Positions 1-8,192 of a stretch of DNA of 64,000 nucleotides are shown piece after piece; the stretch's first letter is position 1; each line of letters starts with the position of its first letter. The notes under the pieces are model-generated. The model searched no databases and was not told the DNA's origin. It saw only the letters and a list, made by a program, of their open reading frames with translations. The stretch is from Arthrobacter sp. NicSoilB8 (lineage in GTDB: Bacteria > Actinomycetota > Actinomycetes > Actinomycetales > Micrococcaceae): assembly GCF_019977355.1 (NCBI RefSeq), contig NZ_AP024655.1:1922001-1986000 (forward strand), read 5' to 3'. Position numbers and translations under genes: made by a program.

Positions 1-1
1 A

Positions 2-1240
2 GATAGTGAACCGGGTCCTCAACTCCACCTGCCAGAAAGCCACAACGGACTCGGATACCAAAACCTAATCTCGATGGTTTTTAGGCTGATGAGCTTCAGA
101 GATGCGTGGATGCGCGTCGGAAAGGCTGGGCGCACTCGAACGGACGTACACATCGAGCCCCTGCACCTTGTTCTCATCGAGGAGCCCGAGGCTCACCTGC
201 ACGTGCAGGTTCAACAAGTCTTTGCGAAGAAGGCCTTCGACGTCCTTCGTAATCATCCGGACTTGAAAGAGAAGACCCAATTAACGACGCAGCTGGTGGT
301 AAGCACGCACTCCAGTCACGTGTCGCATGAACTGCCATTTTCAAGTCTTCGATACTTTCGCCGACTCCCTGCAGGAAGCCAATCAAGCGTTCCAACTTCG
401 GCTGTCATCAGTCTCAAGGACGTGTTCGGAGCAGAGGATAAGACCGAACACTTCGTGACGCGGTACCTACGTGCCCACCATGCTGATCTATTTTTCGCCG
501 ATGCCGTGATTCTCGTCGAGGGACCCGCGGAGCGGATGTTACTTCCAAATTTTATTCGGAATTCTCACGCATTCCTTAACAGCGCCTACATCACTATTCT
601 GGAGATCGGCGGCAGTCACGCGCACCGGCTGAAACCTCTTATTGAGGCCCTCCAGATACCAACGCTCGTCGTAACCGACATCGATGCACTGAAGGAGGGC
701 AAGGGCGTTCCGGTCAAGCGTGGTCAGGGCCAAGAGACGGGCAACCCAACGCTCAAGGACTGGGCGCCAGTTGGAAAAGCGATCGATGACCTTCTAGATG
801 CCGCAGATGACATGAAGAGCATCGAAGGTGACGAACTTTTCGCGGTGCGATTCGCGTACCAGACACCTGTAAAGGTGGCGATTCCCAGTGACGCCCCCTC
901 GGAGGAGGCGTTGCCCTCTACGTTCGAAGATTCCTTGGCGTTCGAAAACGTCCAGTTCTTTTCGGAGCTACCCGGTGTCGGCCTGACGAAGAAGTTCAGA
1001 GTCGCCCTCAGCGAAGGCCAGAACCCTGATGCCGTCGCTGAAGCGCTGTTTACCAGTCTGAAGTCTGGGAAAAAAGCTGAGTTCGCCCTGGACATCATTA
1101 GTGACATCGGCTTCAAGGACATCCAGGTGCCTGGGTATATCAGTGCTGGCCTTTACTGGCTCGAAGCGAGGCTTCGAAAGCAGGCGCAGGCTGTAGGGGA
1201 AATAGTTGTCCCTTCTGCGGAAGATCATGTTGATGGCTGA
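2..1240 (+). CDS. OLD-family ATP-dependent nuclease, C-terminal part (GajA-like); 5' end outside window
   Basis: The frame is open from base 2, so the gene begins upstream of the window; the ATG at 74 is probably internal. Visible are the end of an ABC-type ATPase domain (GLGYQNLI, then Walker B LIEEPEAHLH and the H-loop VVSTHSSHV), followed by a TOPRIM nuclease domain (DAVILVEGPAER with its catalytic Glu, and VVTDIDA with its Asp). This order defines OLD (overcoming lysogenization defect) nucleases. The UvrD-like helicase gene starts 8 bases before the stop codon of this one. An OLD nuclease plus a UvrD helicase is the Gabija anti-phage arrangement (GajA-GajB), in which GajA is a nucleotide-sensing DNA endonuclease. 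The assignment as GajA is by architecture and context; the N-terminal Walker A cannot be seen. About 412 residues are present against roughly 580 in characterised GajA. Confidence 0.8.
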   Translation, partial: DSEPGPQLHLPESHNGLGYQNLISMVFRLMSFRDAWMRVGKAGRTRTDVHIEPLHLVLIEEPEAHLHVQVQQVFAKKAFDVLRNHPDLKEKTQLTTQLVVSTHSSHVSHELPFSSLRYFRRLPAGSQSSVPTSAVISLKDVFGAEDKTEHFVTRYLRAHHADLFFADAVILVEGPAERMLLPNFIRNSHAFLNSAYITILEIGGSHAHRLKPLIEALQIPTLVVTDIDALKEGKGVPVKRGQGQETGNPTLKDWAPVGKAIDDLLDAADDMKSIEGDELFAVRFAYQTPVKVAIPSDAPSEEALPSTFEDSLAFENVQFFSELPGVGLTKKFRVALSEGQNPDAVAEALFTSLKSGKKAEFALDIISDIGFKDIQVPGYISAGLYWLEARLRKQAQAVGEIVVPSAEDHVDG

Positions 1241-3140
1241 GCGCCTCGTTGCCGGTCCTGAAACGGACAACTTGGTCGACGCATCGATAGCCGAGTGCCT
1301 GAGTTTGGAGAGCCCGCGATCATTCTTCTTGTACGCGGGAGCAGGCTCGGGCAAGACTCGGTCCTTGGTGAATGCGGTGGAGCGCCTGCTCGTGGAGTCG
1401 AAGCGAGCACTCGGGATTCGCGGGCAATCGATAGCTGTCATTACCTATACGAATGCGGCCGCCGACGAGATCAAACGTCGGCTGGAGTTCGACCCAACTG
1501 TCGAAGTCGCCACAATTCATTCATACGCGTGGCGACTGATCGGCGAGTTTCAGGTAGATATTCGCGAGTGGCTTCGCGCGGACATCACGAGGGACCTAAC
1601 CGTACTTCATTCCAAGTCTAGTAGGGCCGGGACGAAGGCAGAGACGGACCGACTATACAAGATCGCGAGAGGCGAGGGCCGACTTGCATCGCTGGATGCA
1701 GTCGATCGATTCGTATACAGCCCCTCAGGGGATAGTCGCGGTCGAGGGGCGCTTAACCACACCGAAGTCATCGCCATGGCTGCAGATTTCCTGTCGCACA
1801 AGCCTGTCTTGCAGGCCATCGTCGTTGGTCGGCATCCGTTTATCTTCATTGATGAAAGCCAGGACACTAATAAGGTCTTTCTTGAGGCGTTGTTATCGGT
1901 GGAACGTGCTCATTCGGAGAAGTTCGGCTTGGGGCTTTTCGGGGACACTATGCAGCGGATCTACAACGACGGCATGGAGAATCTGGAGGATGTGATCCCC
2001 GCGGCTTGGGCCAAGCCGGCGAAGAGGATGAACCACCGTAGTAGCCAACGTGTTGTTGAACTCGTAAACCGGATCCGGACCGACGTTGATACCCATCTGC
2101 AATTCGCTCGCGATGATAGCCGCGTGGGCACGGTGCGGCTTTTTATCGTGGATAGCTCATCCACAGAGGTGGGTGATATTGAGGACGGCGTGGCCCGGCG
2201 GATGGAAGCCTTGACGGGTGACTCCGCATGGTCCAGCTCCGCCCCCATTGCAGCCGGGGAGCGGCGGCCGACGGCCGGAGTGAAGAAGCTAATCCTTGAG
2301 CATCACATGGCAGCAAAACGTCTCGGGTTTGAACAACTGTTCCTGGCGCTCTATCGACTCGAGAGGGAACGCACTGCTCTGCTCGACGGGTCCCTGAGTG
2401 GCCTGCAACTTTTCACACGCGAAGTGGTCCCCCTGAGGAACGCCGTGCTACGTGGTGATCGCTTCGAAGTGGCGCGAATTGTCCGGGAACGCTCGCCACT
2501 GCTTTCGAAGGAGCGCATCAAAGAATGCGGGGAGGCAGGTGTGGATGTGGCAGAGCTTGTTGCATCTGCCCAGACCGCCGTCGACCAACTCATGGCGCTC
2601 TGGTCCAGCGGGGTTCCGTCGCTGTTTCAGATCGCGGAGGCAACTGCGGTTTCGAACTTATTCGTTGTAGGAAAGGATGTGAGCCGCGCTCTGCATGCGG
2701 CCAACGAATCGAGCAGCGACGATCTAAGCGAAGTCGATGAAGATCTGTCAGCCTGGCAACAGTGTCTCGATGCTTCTTATACAGAGGTCGTGCAGTATTC
2801 GGAGTACATAGGCGGGTCATCCACTTTCGCAACGCACCAAGGTGTCAAGGGCTTGGAGTTTCCGCGGGTGATGGTCGTTATTGGCGATGAGGAGGCCAGG
2901 GGCTTCATGTTCAGTTACGAAAAGCTCTTCGGGGCCAAAGTTCCAACCGCCGCTGACAAAAAGAACCAGCTCCAGAACCTCGATACTTCCATAGACCGGA
3001 CCAGGCGGCTCTTCTACGTTACGTGCAGTCGTGCCGAGGAGAGTTTAGCTATCGTCGCCTACACGAGGGCTCCTGAAACAGTCCGGAACTTTGCCATAAG
3101 TCGTGAATGGTTCAGTGGGGATGAGATCGAGATGCTCTAA
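1233..3140 (+). CDS. UvrD/PcrA-like superfamily 1 helicase (GajB-like)
   Basis: All SF1A helicase motifs are readable: Walker A AGAGSGKTRS, motif Ia ITYTNAAADEIKRR, Walker B FIFIDESQDT, motif III GLFGDTMQRIY, motif IV NHRSSQRVVELVN, motif V HQGVKGLEFPRV and motif VI RRLFYVTCSRAEE. The protein has about 635 residues. Possible starts are TTG 1206, ATG 1227 and ATG 1233. I chose 1233 because GGAAG at 1219-1223 lies 9 bases upstream; it overlaps the nuclease stop by 8 bases, so translation is probably coupled. In Gabija systems GajB senses DNA ends and activates GajA. It could instead be a generic OLD-associated helicase, but adjacency and overlap favour Gabija. Confidence 0.85.
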   Translation: MAERLVAGPETDNLVDASIAECLSLESPRSFFLYAGAGSGKTRSLVNAVERLLVESKRALGIRGQSIAVITYTNAAADEIKRRLEFDPTVEVATIHSYAWRLIGEFQVDIREWLRADITRDLTVLHSKSSRAGTKAETDRLYKIARGEGRLASLDAVDRFVYSPSGDSRGRGALNHTEVIAMAADFLSHKPVLQAIVVGRHPFIFIDESQDTNKVFLEALLSVERAHSEKFGLGLFGDTMQRIYNDGMENLEDVIPAAWAKPAKRMNHRSSQRVVELVNRIRTDVDTHLQFARDDSRVGTVRLFIVDSSSTEVGDIEDGVARRMEALTGDSAWSSSAPIAAGERRPTAGVKKLILEHHMAAKRLGFEQLFLALYRLERERTALLDGSLSGLQLFTREVVPLRNAVLRGDRFEVARIVRERSPLLSKERIKECGEAGVDVAELVASAQTAVDQLMALWSSGVPSLFQIAEATAVSNLFVVGKDVSRALHAANESSSDDLSEVDEDLSAWQQCLDASYTEVVQYSEYIGGSSTFATHQGVKGLEFPRVMVVIGDEEARGFMFSYEKLFGAKVPTAADKKNQLQNLDTSIDRTRRLFYVTCSRAEESLAIVAYTRAPETVRNFAISREWFSGDEIEML

Positions 3141-3600
3141 GTGGCAGCTCGCAGAGTGCAGGGGCGACGCGGTTGGTATCAGACTTCGCTGAGGTCGTCA
3201 GTAGCCGTTGGAAGGTGCGCGGATAGCCCGGCCTGCTTTGCCGCGTAGGTGATGACATTCACCTCGTCTGCGAAACGCTGAAGCGAGAGCGATCGATCGA
3301 CAATTTGCACCGCGGTATATCCCTATCTTCACTGCTTAGACTCGGCACCAGCTGGTGTCGGCTTCCGATCCGGTGGCCTCCCGTGGATCAGTTCGTTCGA
3401 CCGGGCAGGAACGATCTCTAGTTGTGGGCCACACAGCATCGTAAATGGCGCCGTCAGCTCCTACGGATCCCGCGCGCCGGGCATCCGCTCTGGACATGTC
3501 CAGAGCCGAGGCGTTCAATTGGAGCTGGGGCGCCCGACGCTCCGCGGTGGCTGCCGTCAGTGGCAGTCACGCTTGCTGTCAGCTGCAATGAGGGGGCGGT
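3141..3600. other. Intergenic region after the Gabija-like pair
   Basis: No gene is clearly supported in these 460 bases. A short minus-strand frame (GTG 3310 to TGA 3179, 43 codons, reading MQIVDRSLSLQRFADEV at its start) has coding-like composition and may be the tail of a lost gene, but it has no recognised family and an in-frame stop lies just upstream. The promoter of the next operon is presumably here. A strong Shine-Dalgarno (GAGGGGGCGG) lies directly before the ATG at 3601. Confidence 0.35.
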
Positions 3601-4089
3601 ATGAACCAGCAAACATCGCAAGGACCGGGGCCAGAGCAGATTGCAGCGGAAGCGTTTCTGGCGCTGCAGGTACCAAGCCGTCTAACTTTGGCTGGGCTCA
3701 TTGGGATCGTGGCAGCCCTACGCCGGCGTCGAATCGAGATCGAAGCCACAGCGATTCTCAACGGCACGTCCGTCTGTGGCCTCTGGCTGTCGACGGATAC
3801 TCGGGAAATCATTCTGCACGCCGTTACGGACTCAGAACTCCATAGGCAGCAGTTCATCCTGCATGAGCTTGGACATATGATCCTTCGCCACGATGAGTTG
3901 GGCGTTTCCTCGGACTATGCTGGCAGCCTCTTCCCCAATCTTGACGGAGAGCTGGTGTCACGGGCTTTGGCACGGAGCAGCTTTGTTGACGACCTGGAGG
4001 CCGCGGCTGAGACTCTCGCAGATCTTCTTGCTGGCGCTATCCGCGACAGCACGATGGAGCCAAGATCCTTTGAACAGGTCTTCGGGTGA
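3601..4089 (+). CDS. ImmA/IrrE-like zinc metalloprotease
   Basis: A 162-residue protein with a HELGH motif at residues 88-92 (FILHELGHMILRHD), the zinc-binding and catalytic signature of the ImmA/IrrE (COG2856) family. A conserved-looking Asp/Glu-rich helix lies further downstream. Family members cleave repressors (ImmA of ICEBs1, IrrE of Deinococcus) or act within toxin-antitoxin-like pairs. The protein is short, with no N-terminal HTH of its own; a DNA-binding protein is encoded two genes downstream and is a plausible target. It overlaps the next gene by 4 bases (GTGA), so the two are almost certainly co-translated. The substrate is inferred from family and context only. Confidence 0.75.
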   Translation: MNQQTSQGPGPEQIAAEAFLALQVPSRLTLAGLIGIVAALRRRRIEIEATAILNGTSVCGLWLSTDTREIILHAVTDSELHRQQFILHELGHMILRHDELGVSSDYAGSLFPNLDGELVSRALARSSFVDDLEAAAETLADLLAGAIRDSTMEPRSFEQVFG

Positions 4090-5123
4090 TCCAGACTATC
4101 GCTGCCTCGGTCATCTGGAGCCTCGTACTGTGCCTCCTGCCCGGCGCCCGCACCAGAAAAGACCACAGCATTCTCGTTGCCGCCGTAGCAATCGCAACGG
4201 CGCTTTCCTTGAATGTCGACCCGATATATATCGAGGGTGATCAAGCGCTCGGAGGCCGCAACTTCCTGGATCTGTCCGCAAACATCCTGATGGTCGTGGG
4301 AATCTACTTTCTTTCCCAGGCAATCCTCCGGGCTGCCGAGATCAACGATGCACCTATTCGCAGGGGCCGTCGTGGCCTCCTGATTTTGGGTCTAGTCTCC
4401 GCGGGGCTGGTCCTTGCATTCCTCCGCATCAAAGCACCCGTGTCCTCAACAAGATTCATGTTGGATTACGGGGACCAGCCTGCTGCCGCCGTCTATTCCG
4501 CCATCCAGTTTGCCTACATCGGGGTGGTCGTCGGCGTGACCGGATACGTGTGCTTTAGATTCCGACGGCGGATGGCCACGTCTTACTTTCGCGTCGCCTT
4601 CGCTCTCATTGGCATTGGGTGCTCCCTGGCTCTCGTCGTCGTGTTTGCTGTCTTGGGCATGGACATCGCCCATCTTCTGGGAGAGCAGTCGACGATGGAG
4701 CAGTTAGCCGCCGTTTACGACACGAGTTTTGTCGGGGCGATGGTGTTCCTGTGTGCTGGCCTGGCCCTGCCACCGGTCGCCCGTCGGATTGTTCGACGAG
4801 CGCAACTTAGGACGCAAGCCGGCTTACTGGAAAACCTCACATCCACCTGGGAAAAAGCGACTGCGACCCGTAAGGCTGGACGCCTGGCGGTGCCCGCTAC
4901 AGCCATCCAGCCGGGTGACCGTGAGACGCGAAGACTCCATCGGATGCTTGTCGAAATTGAGGATGCTCTCCTGATGGATCCGGCCACTGCTAAGTTGCTG
5001 GATGAGGCTGACTTCCAAACATTGAGCCGAACAGAGGACTACCTGGCATCCACTCAGGACCCGCAGGATGGTCGAGCAGGTCTGGGACGATGGGGGAGGA
5101 CGAAGGATTCTAGTGACAGATGA
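4086..5123 (+). CDS. Polytopic membrane protein, MAB_1171c/DUF6545-like
   Basis: A 345-residue protein starting at GTG 4086. About seven hydrophobic helices fill the first ~225 residues (for example MIQTIAASVIWSLVLCLLP, ILMVVGIYFLSQAIL and LALVVVFAVLGMDIAHLL), followed by a ~120-residue soluble tail. The helix pattern and linkage to an ImmA-like protease resemble the actinobacterial MAB_1171c family of putative transporters/sensors, whose function is unknown. It overlaps the protease gene by 4 bases and the EspR-like gene by about 11. The order protease, membrane protein, DNA-binding protein suggests a membrane signal relayed to transcription. That is inference; no enzyme motif is visible. 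Confidence 0.6.
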   Translation: MIQTIAASVIWSLVLCLLPGARTRKDHSILVAAVAIATALSLNVDPIYIEGDQALGGRNFLDLSANILMVVGIYFLSQAILRAAEINDAPIRRGRRGLLILGLVSAGLVLAFLRIKAPVSSTRFMLDYGDQPAAAVYSAIQFAYIGVVVGVTGYVCFRFRRRMATSYFRVAFALIGIGCSLALVVVFAVLGMDIAHLLGEQSTMEQLAAVYDTSFVGAMVFLCAGLALPPVARRIVRRAQLRTQAGLLENLTSTWEKATATRKAGRLAVPATAIQPGDRETRRLHRMLVEIEDALLMDPATAKLLDEADFQTLSRTEDYLASTQDPQDGRAGLGRWGRTKDSSDR

Positions 5124-5556
5124 TGCCGAAGAACCCTCTGAATCGCCGCGGGCGAGGCTCGCCCGCAAGATAAATCTGCTGCTGGATCTGCATGAGATCC
5201 GAGGGGCAGGACCCTTGTCTTACAGGGAAATCAGTCAAGTCATGGCTGAACGGGGCACCCCGTTGTCACGGTCAAGGTGGGCCTACATGCGAAGCGGGGA
5301 TAGCTCCTTGGCTATGGAAAAGGAGCTGCTCCAGAACCTCGCGATATTCTTCGGTGTGGATCGCAGATACCTTCTTGATGACGCAACAGAGATCCCCGAG
5401 CTGGTGGAAGCTCAGCTGGGCCTCCTGAAATCGATGCGCGAGGCCCGGGTTAGGAACTTTGCGGCCAGACAATTGCAGGATTTATCACCTGAAACGCTCG
5501 CGCGACTTCGGGATGTCATCGACGAGCATGTCAGGAGCAATGATGAAGAGTCCTAG
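5113..5556 (+). CDS. EspR-like HTH transcriptional regulator (copy 1)
   Basis: A 147-residue protein. The N-terminal part (RARLARKINLLLDLHEI to about residue 80) is an XRE-type helix-turn-helix domain with the pattern YREISQVMAERGTPLSRSRW, followed by a helical C-terminal part (LLKSMREARVRNFAARQL) that matches the dimerisation helices of mycobacterial EspR, a nucleoid-associated regulator of ESX-1 secretion. An upstream ATG at 5068 is possible, but GTG 5113 has GAAGGA about 6 bases before it and gives the natural EspR N-terminus. It overlaps the membrane-protein gene and is overlapped by the hydrolase gene. A paralogue with the same layout lies at 7140-7649. Confidence 0.7.
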   Translation: MTDDAEEPSESPRARLARKINLLLDLHEIRGAGPLSYREISQVMAERGTPLSRSRWAYMRSGDSSLAMEKELLQNLAIFFGVDRRYLLDDATEIPELVEAQLGLLKSMREARVRNFAARQLQDLSPETLARLRDVIDEHVRSNDEES

Positions 5557-6718
5557 AGTGCTGGGCCCTCTAACCATGGGCGCCGTAAGTGCGGCCGCAA
5601 TAACGTTCCTCGGCGCTGCTTACTTTGCGCGCCGAGTCGTGGTGCCGACGACTACGCGCCGGGAGGATCTTTCTATAACGCAAGTTTTCGAAGGAGAGGA
5701 CGGATCCCTGAGGATCGAACTGCCGGCGACGCCATTGACGAGAGCGCCCGGCCGATACAGCTTTTGGTTTGGCAATGGCAAGGGCCATGCCTGCATCGGG
5801 GCCGTCGTGGACGAAGACACGAACGACGGAACAGTGACGCGGCTCGTTGAGCGCGTTGACGCCGGCGACCTACACGCTGCCAGAGCCGGGATTTGGAGCG
5901 GCTACGCCTTCTCCAAAGCCGAGCAACTCGGCCTTCCTTTTGAGGAAGTGAAGATCAAGGTCGATAACGGCGTGGCACCCGCATGGAAATTCGTGCCCAC
6001 GACCGGTGGTCCGGCGGCTTCGACATGGGCCATCCACGCACACGGAATGGGTGGGAAACGCGCTGGTGCCCTTCGTGGTGTTCCTGTTGCCAGCAGCCTC
6101 GGCCTTACTTCGCTGGTCGTGTCATTCCGCAATGACGGCGACGCGCCTCCGTCGAACGATTCCCGGTACTCTTTGGGCCAGAACGAGTGGTTGGATCTCG
6201 AAGCGGCCATCCAGTTCGCCCTGGACCACGGCGCTAAAAGGCTCGTTTTGTTCGGATGGTCGCTCGGCGGTTCCATGGCTCTGCGTGCCGCGAATCTCTC
6301 AGCTCATTCTGATCGGATCATCGGCCTGGTGCTCGTGGCTCCCGTCCTGGACTGGGCCGAGACTTTGACCTCCAACGGGAGAGCCAGTGGATTGCCGGAA
6401 GCTGTGGCCAGAGTTGGGCTAAAAATGTTGGGCGCGAAAGCGGGACGGTGGGTCACGGGTCTCGAACAACCTCTTGACCTTCTCACGCTGGATTGGTTGG
6501 CCCGCTCGCGTGATCTCAATACCCCCACGCTCATACTGCACGGGATCGAGGACAAGTCGACGCCAGTGACAGCCTCGGAGCGATTCGCGGAGCTACGACC
6601 CGACCTCGTTCAATTGGTTCGATTCGAAGTTCCGGGTCATTCACTTGAGTGGAACGCCGATCCCGACAAATGGGAGTCGTCCGTTACGCGGTTCCTGAAG
6701 TCGCTGCCCGCAGACTGA
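5543..6718 (+). CDS. Membrane-anchored alpha/beta hydrolase
   Basis: About 391 residues. One hydrophobic helix near the N-terminus (VLGPLTMGAVSAAAITFLG) looks like an uncleaved signal anchor, with the remainder outside the membrane. The catalytic domain carries the nucleophile elbow GWSLGGS, an Asp candidate in LILHGIEDKSTPV and the His candidate in VPGHSLEW, a complete Ser-Asp-His triad. Starts at ATG 5540 or 5543, both behind AGGAG, overlap the regulator stop at 5554-5556. The overlap places it in the protease/membrane/EspR operon. The substrate is unknown; a lipid or cell-envelope ester is possible. Its 3' end overlaps a convergent repressor gene by 82 bases. Confidence 0.75.
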   Translation: MKSPRVLGPLTMGAVSAAAITFLGAAYFARRVVVPTTTRREDLSITQVFEGEDGSLRIELPATPLTRAPGRYSFWFGNGKGHACIGAVVDEDTNDGTVTRLVERVDAGDLHAARAGIWSGYAFSKAEQLGLPFEEVKIKVDNGVAPAWKFVPTTGGPAASTWAIHAHGMGGKRAGALRGVPVASSLGLTSLVVSFRNDGDAPPSNDSRYSLGQNEWLDLEAAIQFALDHGAKRLVLFGWSLGGSMALRAANLSAHSDRIIGLVLVAPVLDWAETLTSNGRASGLPEAVARVGLKMLGAKAGRWVTGLEQPLDLLTLDWLARSRDLNTPTLILHGIEDKSTPVTASERFAELRPDLVQLVRFEVPGHSLEWNADPDKWESSVTRFLKSLPAD

Positions 6719-6948
6719 AACGTGGCCGCAAGGTCGGCAAGATGTCTCTCGATCCGATCCGGCCGTGCCCTGTACGTTCCCGACCCCAGGCTGATCATGC
6801 CCGCCTCGCACAGAAGAGTGAGGTGTTTGCGGACAGAGGAAACAGACACATTTAGGGCTGCAGCGACCTCATCACAGGTTGCCGGGCCATGCGTGATCAG
6901 ATACCGAATGAGGCGGCTTCGCGTTCGATTCATCAAGATATTCGCCAT
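6637..6948 (-). CDS. Small winged-helix (ArsR-like) transcriptional regulator
   Basis: About 103 residues from ATG 6948. The winged-helix core reads RSRLIRYLITHGPATCDEVA followed by a recognition helix in LNVSVSSVRKHLTLLCEAGM, the typical ArsR/MarR-like layout with a short wing. No metal-binding Cys pair is evident. It is convergent with, and overlaps, the hydrolase gene. A perfect 8-bp-arm palindrome at 6988-7007, about 40 bases upstream of its start, is a good candidate operator and suggests autoregulation. A related small winged-helix gene lies at 7681-8004, so each EspR-like gene is next to one such repressor. Confidence 0.65.
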   Translation of the reverse strand: MANILMNRTRSRLIRYLITHGPATCDEVAAALNVSVSSVRKHLTLLCEAGMISLGSGTYRARPDRIERHLADLAATFQSAGSDFRNRVTDDSHLSGSAFHSSE

Positions 6949-6987
6949 GGAGACCACAATCAGGTGACGAGGAAATCTCTTTGACCC

Positions 6988-7007
6988 GCTGTAGACGGGT
7001 CTACAGC
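6988..7007. promoter_or_regulatory. Palindromic operator candidate
   Basis: GCTGTAGA-CGGG-TCTACAGC is a perfect inverted repeat with 8-bp arms and a 4-base spacer. It sits between the divergent winged-helix gene (start 6948) and the second EspR-like gene (start 7140). Its size and symmetry fit a dimeric winged-helix or HTH repressor. Which of the two flanking regulators binds it cannot be told from sequence. Confidence 0.5.
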
Positions 7008-7139
7008 CAAACGATACGCTCATGTACATACCGATGGAAGAACGGGCCCCACATATTGCGTGGCGAGTTGGCCAAGGCAATACTGGGCAACAATCGGCGC
7101 CCCGCTGGCGATAGTCAGCTCAGGTCTGGGAGGTGAAAC

Positions 7140-7649
7140 GTGTCCGGAGATGGAGAAGGCCTCAAGGGCACGGAAAGCTCGCCCCAGGCCGAACTTGCAC
7201 GCCGCTTGAACCTGCTGCTCGACGTCGTCGTGGCCGAGCGAGGACAACCCGTCACGTTCCGCGAAGTCCAGGAAAAGCTGGCGGAGAAGGGGATCAAGCT
7301 TTCCAGAGCCCGCTGGTTCTACATGAAGGACGGCACGGGCAGGCTGGTGAGCGACCCGGCACTACTAGGCGCCTTGTGCGAAATCTTCAATGTGGATCCC
7401 GCTTATCTTGTGGGTAGCGAGGCCGCAGATCTACCCCAACGCATTGATTCGCAGCTTGAGTTTGTGAAATCTCTCCGCGCTGCGAGGGTGAAGACGTTCG
7501 CGGCCCGCACCCTTGGTGACGTGTCGCCGGAGACACTTCGGGCGATCACCGAGTACCTGAACAAGGACATCAGCCGCCGGCCGGAAGGGGAGAAGGCTGC
7601 GGCCAGTCCGCCGTCGGATGGGGATGAGACGCCGGAGCGGGCATACTAA
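7140..7649 (+). CDS. EspR-like HTH transcriptional regulator (copy 2)
   Basis: A 169-residue paralogue of the regulator at 5113-5556. The two share the N-terminal pattern ARRLNLLLDVV, the HTH region (FREVQEKLAEKGIKLSRARW) and the helical C-terminal region (FVKSLRAARVKTFAARTL). This copy has a longer disordered, charged C-terminal tail. It starts at GTG 7140 behind GGGAGGTG. It stands alone rather than in an operon, with a candidate operator at 6988-7007 upstream. As for EspR, it probably binds DNA as a dimer; whether it controls the neighbouring operon or the transfer genes is unknown. Confidence 0.7.
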   Translation: MSGDGEGLKGTESSPQAELARRLNLLLDVVVAERGQPVTFREVQEKLAEKGIKLSRARWFYMKDGTGRLVSDPALLGALCEIFNVDPAYLVGSEAADLPQRIDSQLEFVKSLRAARVKTFAARTLGDVSPETLRAITEYLNKDISRRPEGEKAAASPPSDGDETPERAY

Positions 7650-7680
7650 ACGTCTGGCACATCTTTCCAAGACTCTGCGG

Positions 7681-8004
7681 CTACTGTTCCAGCAAGTACT
7701 TAATGTGAGCGTCGAGCAGCTCCTTGATTCGGACAGGGTTCGCGGAATACCGCGGTGAGCGTCCGTGCCTGCGTCCAGGCTCGACGTCGACGATCACGAC
7801 TCCGGCCTCTTCGAGGGCGGCCAGGTGCTTGGCGACGCTGGGATCGCCCGCGCTGACAGCGGTGACGATATCCCCGCGCGTCGCAGGCCCGCTAGAGGCT
7901 AGGAACCGAAGAATTTCGTTTCGCGCTCGGTTGCCGAAGGTTGCAACGGCAGCCTCGACGTCGGCCGACCAGGCGGCGTCGTGAGGCTGCGTAATTCTCG
8001 GCAT
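7681..8004 (-). CDS. ArsR-like winged-helix transcriptional regulator
   Basis: A 107-residue protein with a winged-helix domain (NEILRFLASSGPATRGDIV, recognition helix SAGDPSVAKHLAALEEAGV, wing VEPGRRHGRSPRYSANP). No CxC metal site is present, so it is not a classical metal sensor. It is convergent with the EspR-like gene and divergent from the sigma-factor gene. The 188-base divergent spacer contains a promoter-like pair and an AT-rich inverted repeat (8064-8083), consistent with control of the sigma-factor promoter; this is inference. Confidence 0.65.
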   Translation of the reverse strand: MPRITQPHDAAWSADVEAAVATFGNRARNEILRFLASSGPATRGDIVTAVSAGDPSVAKHLAALEEAGVVIVDVEPGRRHGRSPRYSANPVRIKELLDAHIKYLLEQ

Positions 8005-8050
8005 AAGGTCATTCTTCCTGAAGGTAACGCAAAAAGTAAGAACAGCACTC

Positions 8051-8083
8051 TTGACGATACTTTAATTATCTTCGACAATAATT
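8051..8083 (+). promoter_or_regulatory. Candidate promoter and inverted repeat before the sigma-factor gene
   Basis: TTGACG at 8051-8056 and GACAAT at 8074-8079 are separated by 17 bases, fitting a vegetative promoter reading toward the sigma-factor gene at 8193. AATTAT and ATAATT (8064-8069 and 8078-8083) form an inverted repeat overlapping the -10 element, a plausible repressor site for the divergently encoded ArsR-like protein. The stretch is conspicuously AT-rich for this window. Confidence 0.4.
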
Positions 8084-8192
8084 CCTGTAGCTTCTTCTGA
8101 TCGTTGTTTGGATCTCTGCATCCACTAACTGGGGTGGCCTTTTTGCGCGACTCTGCGAACTACTCGATCTGAACAGTCAAAGCGGTGAAGCC

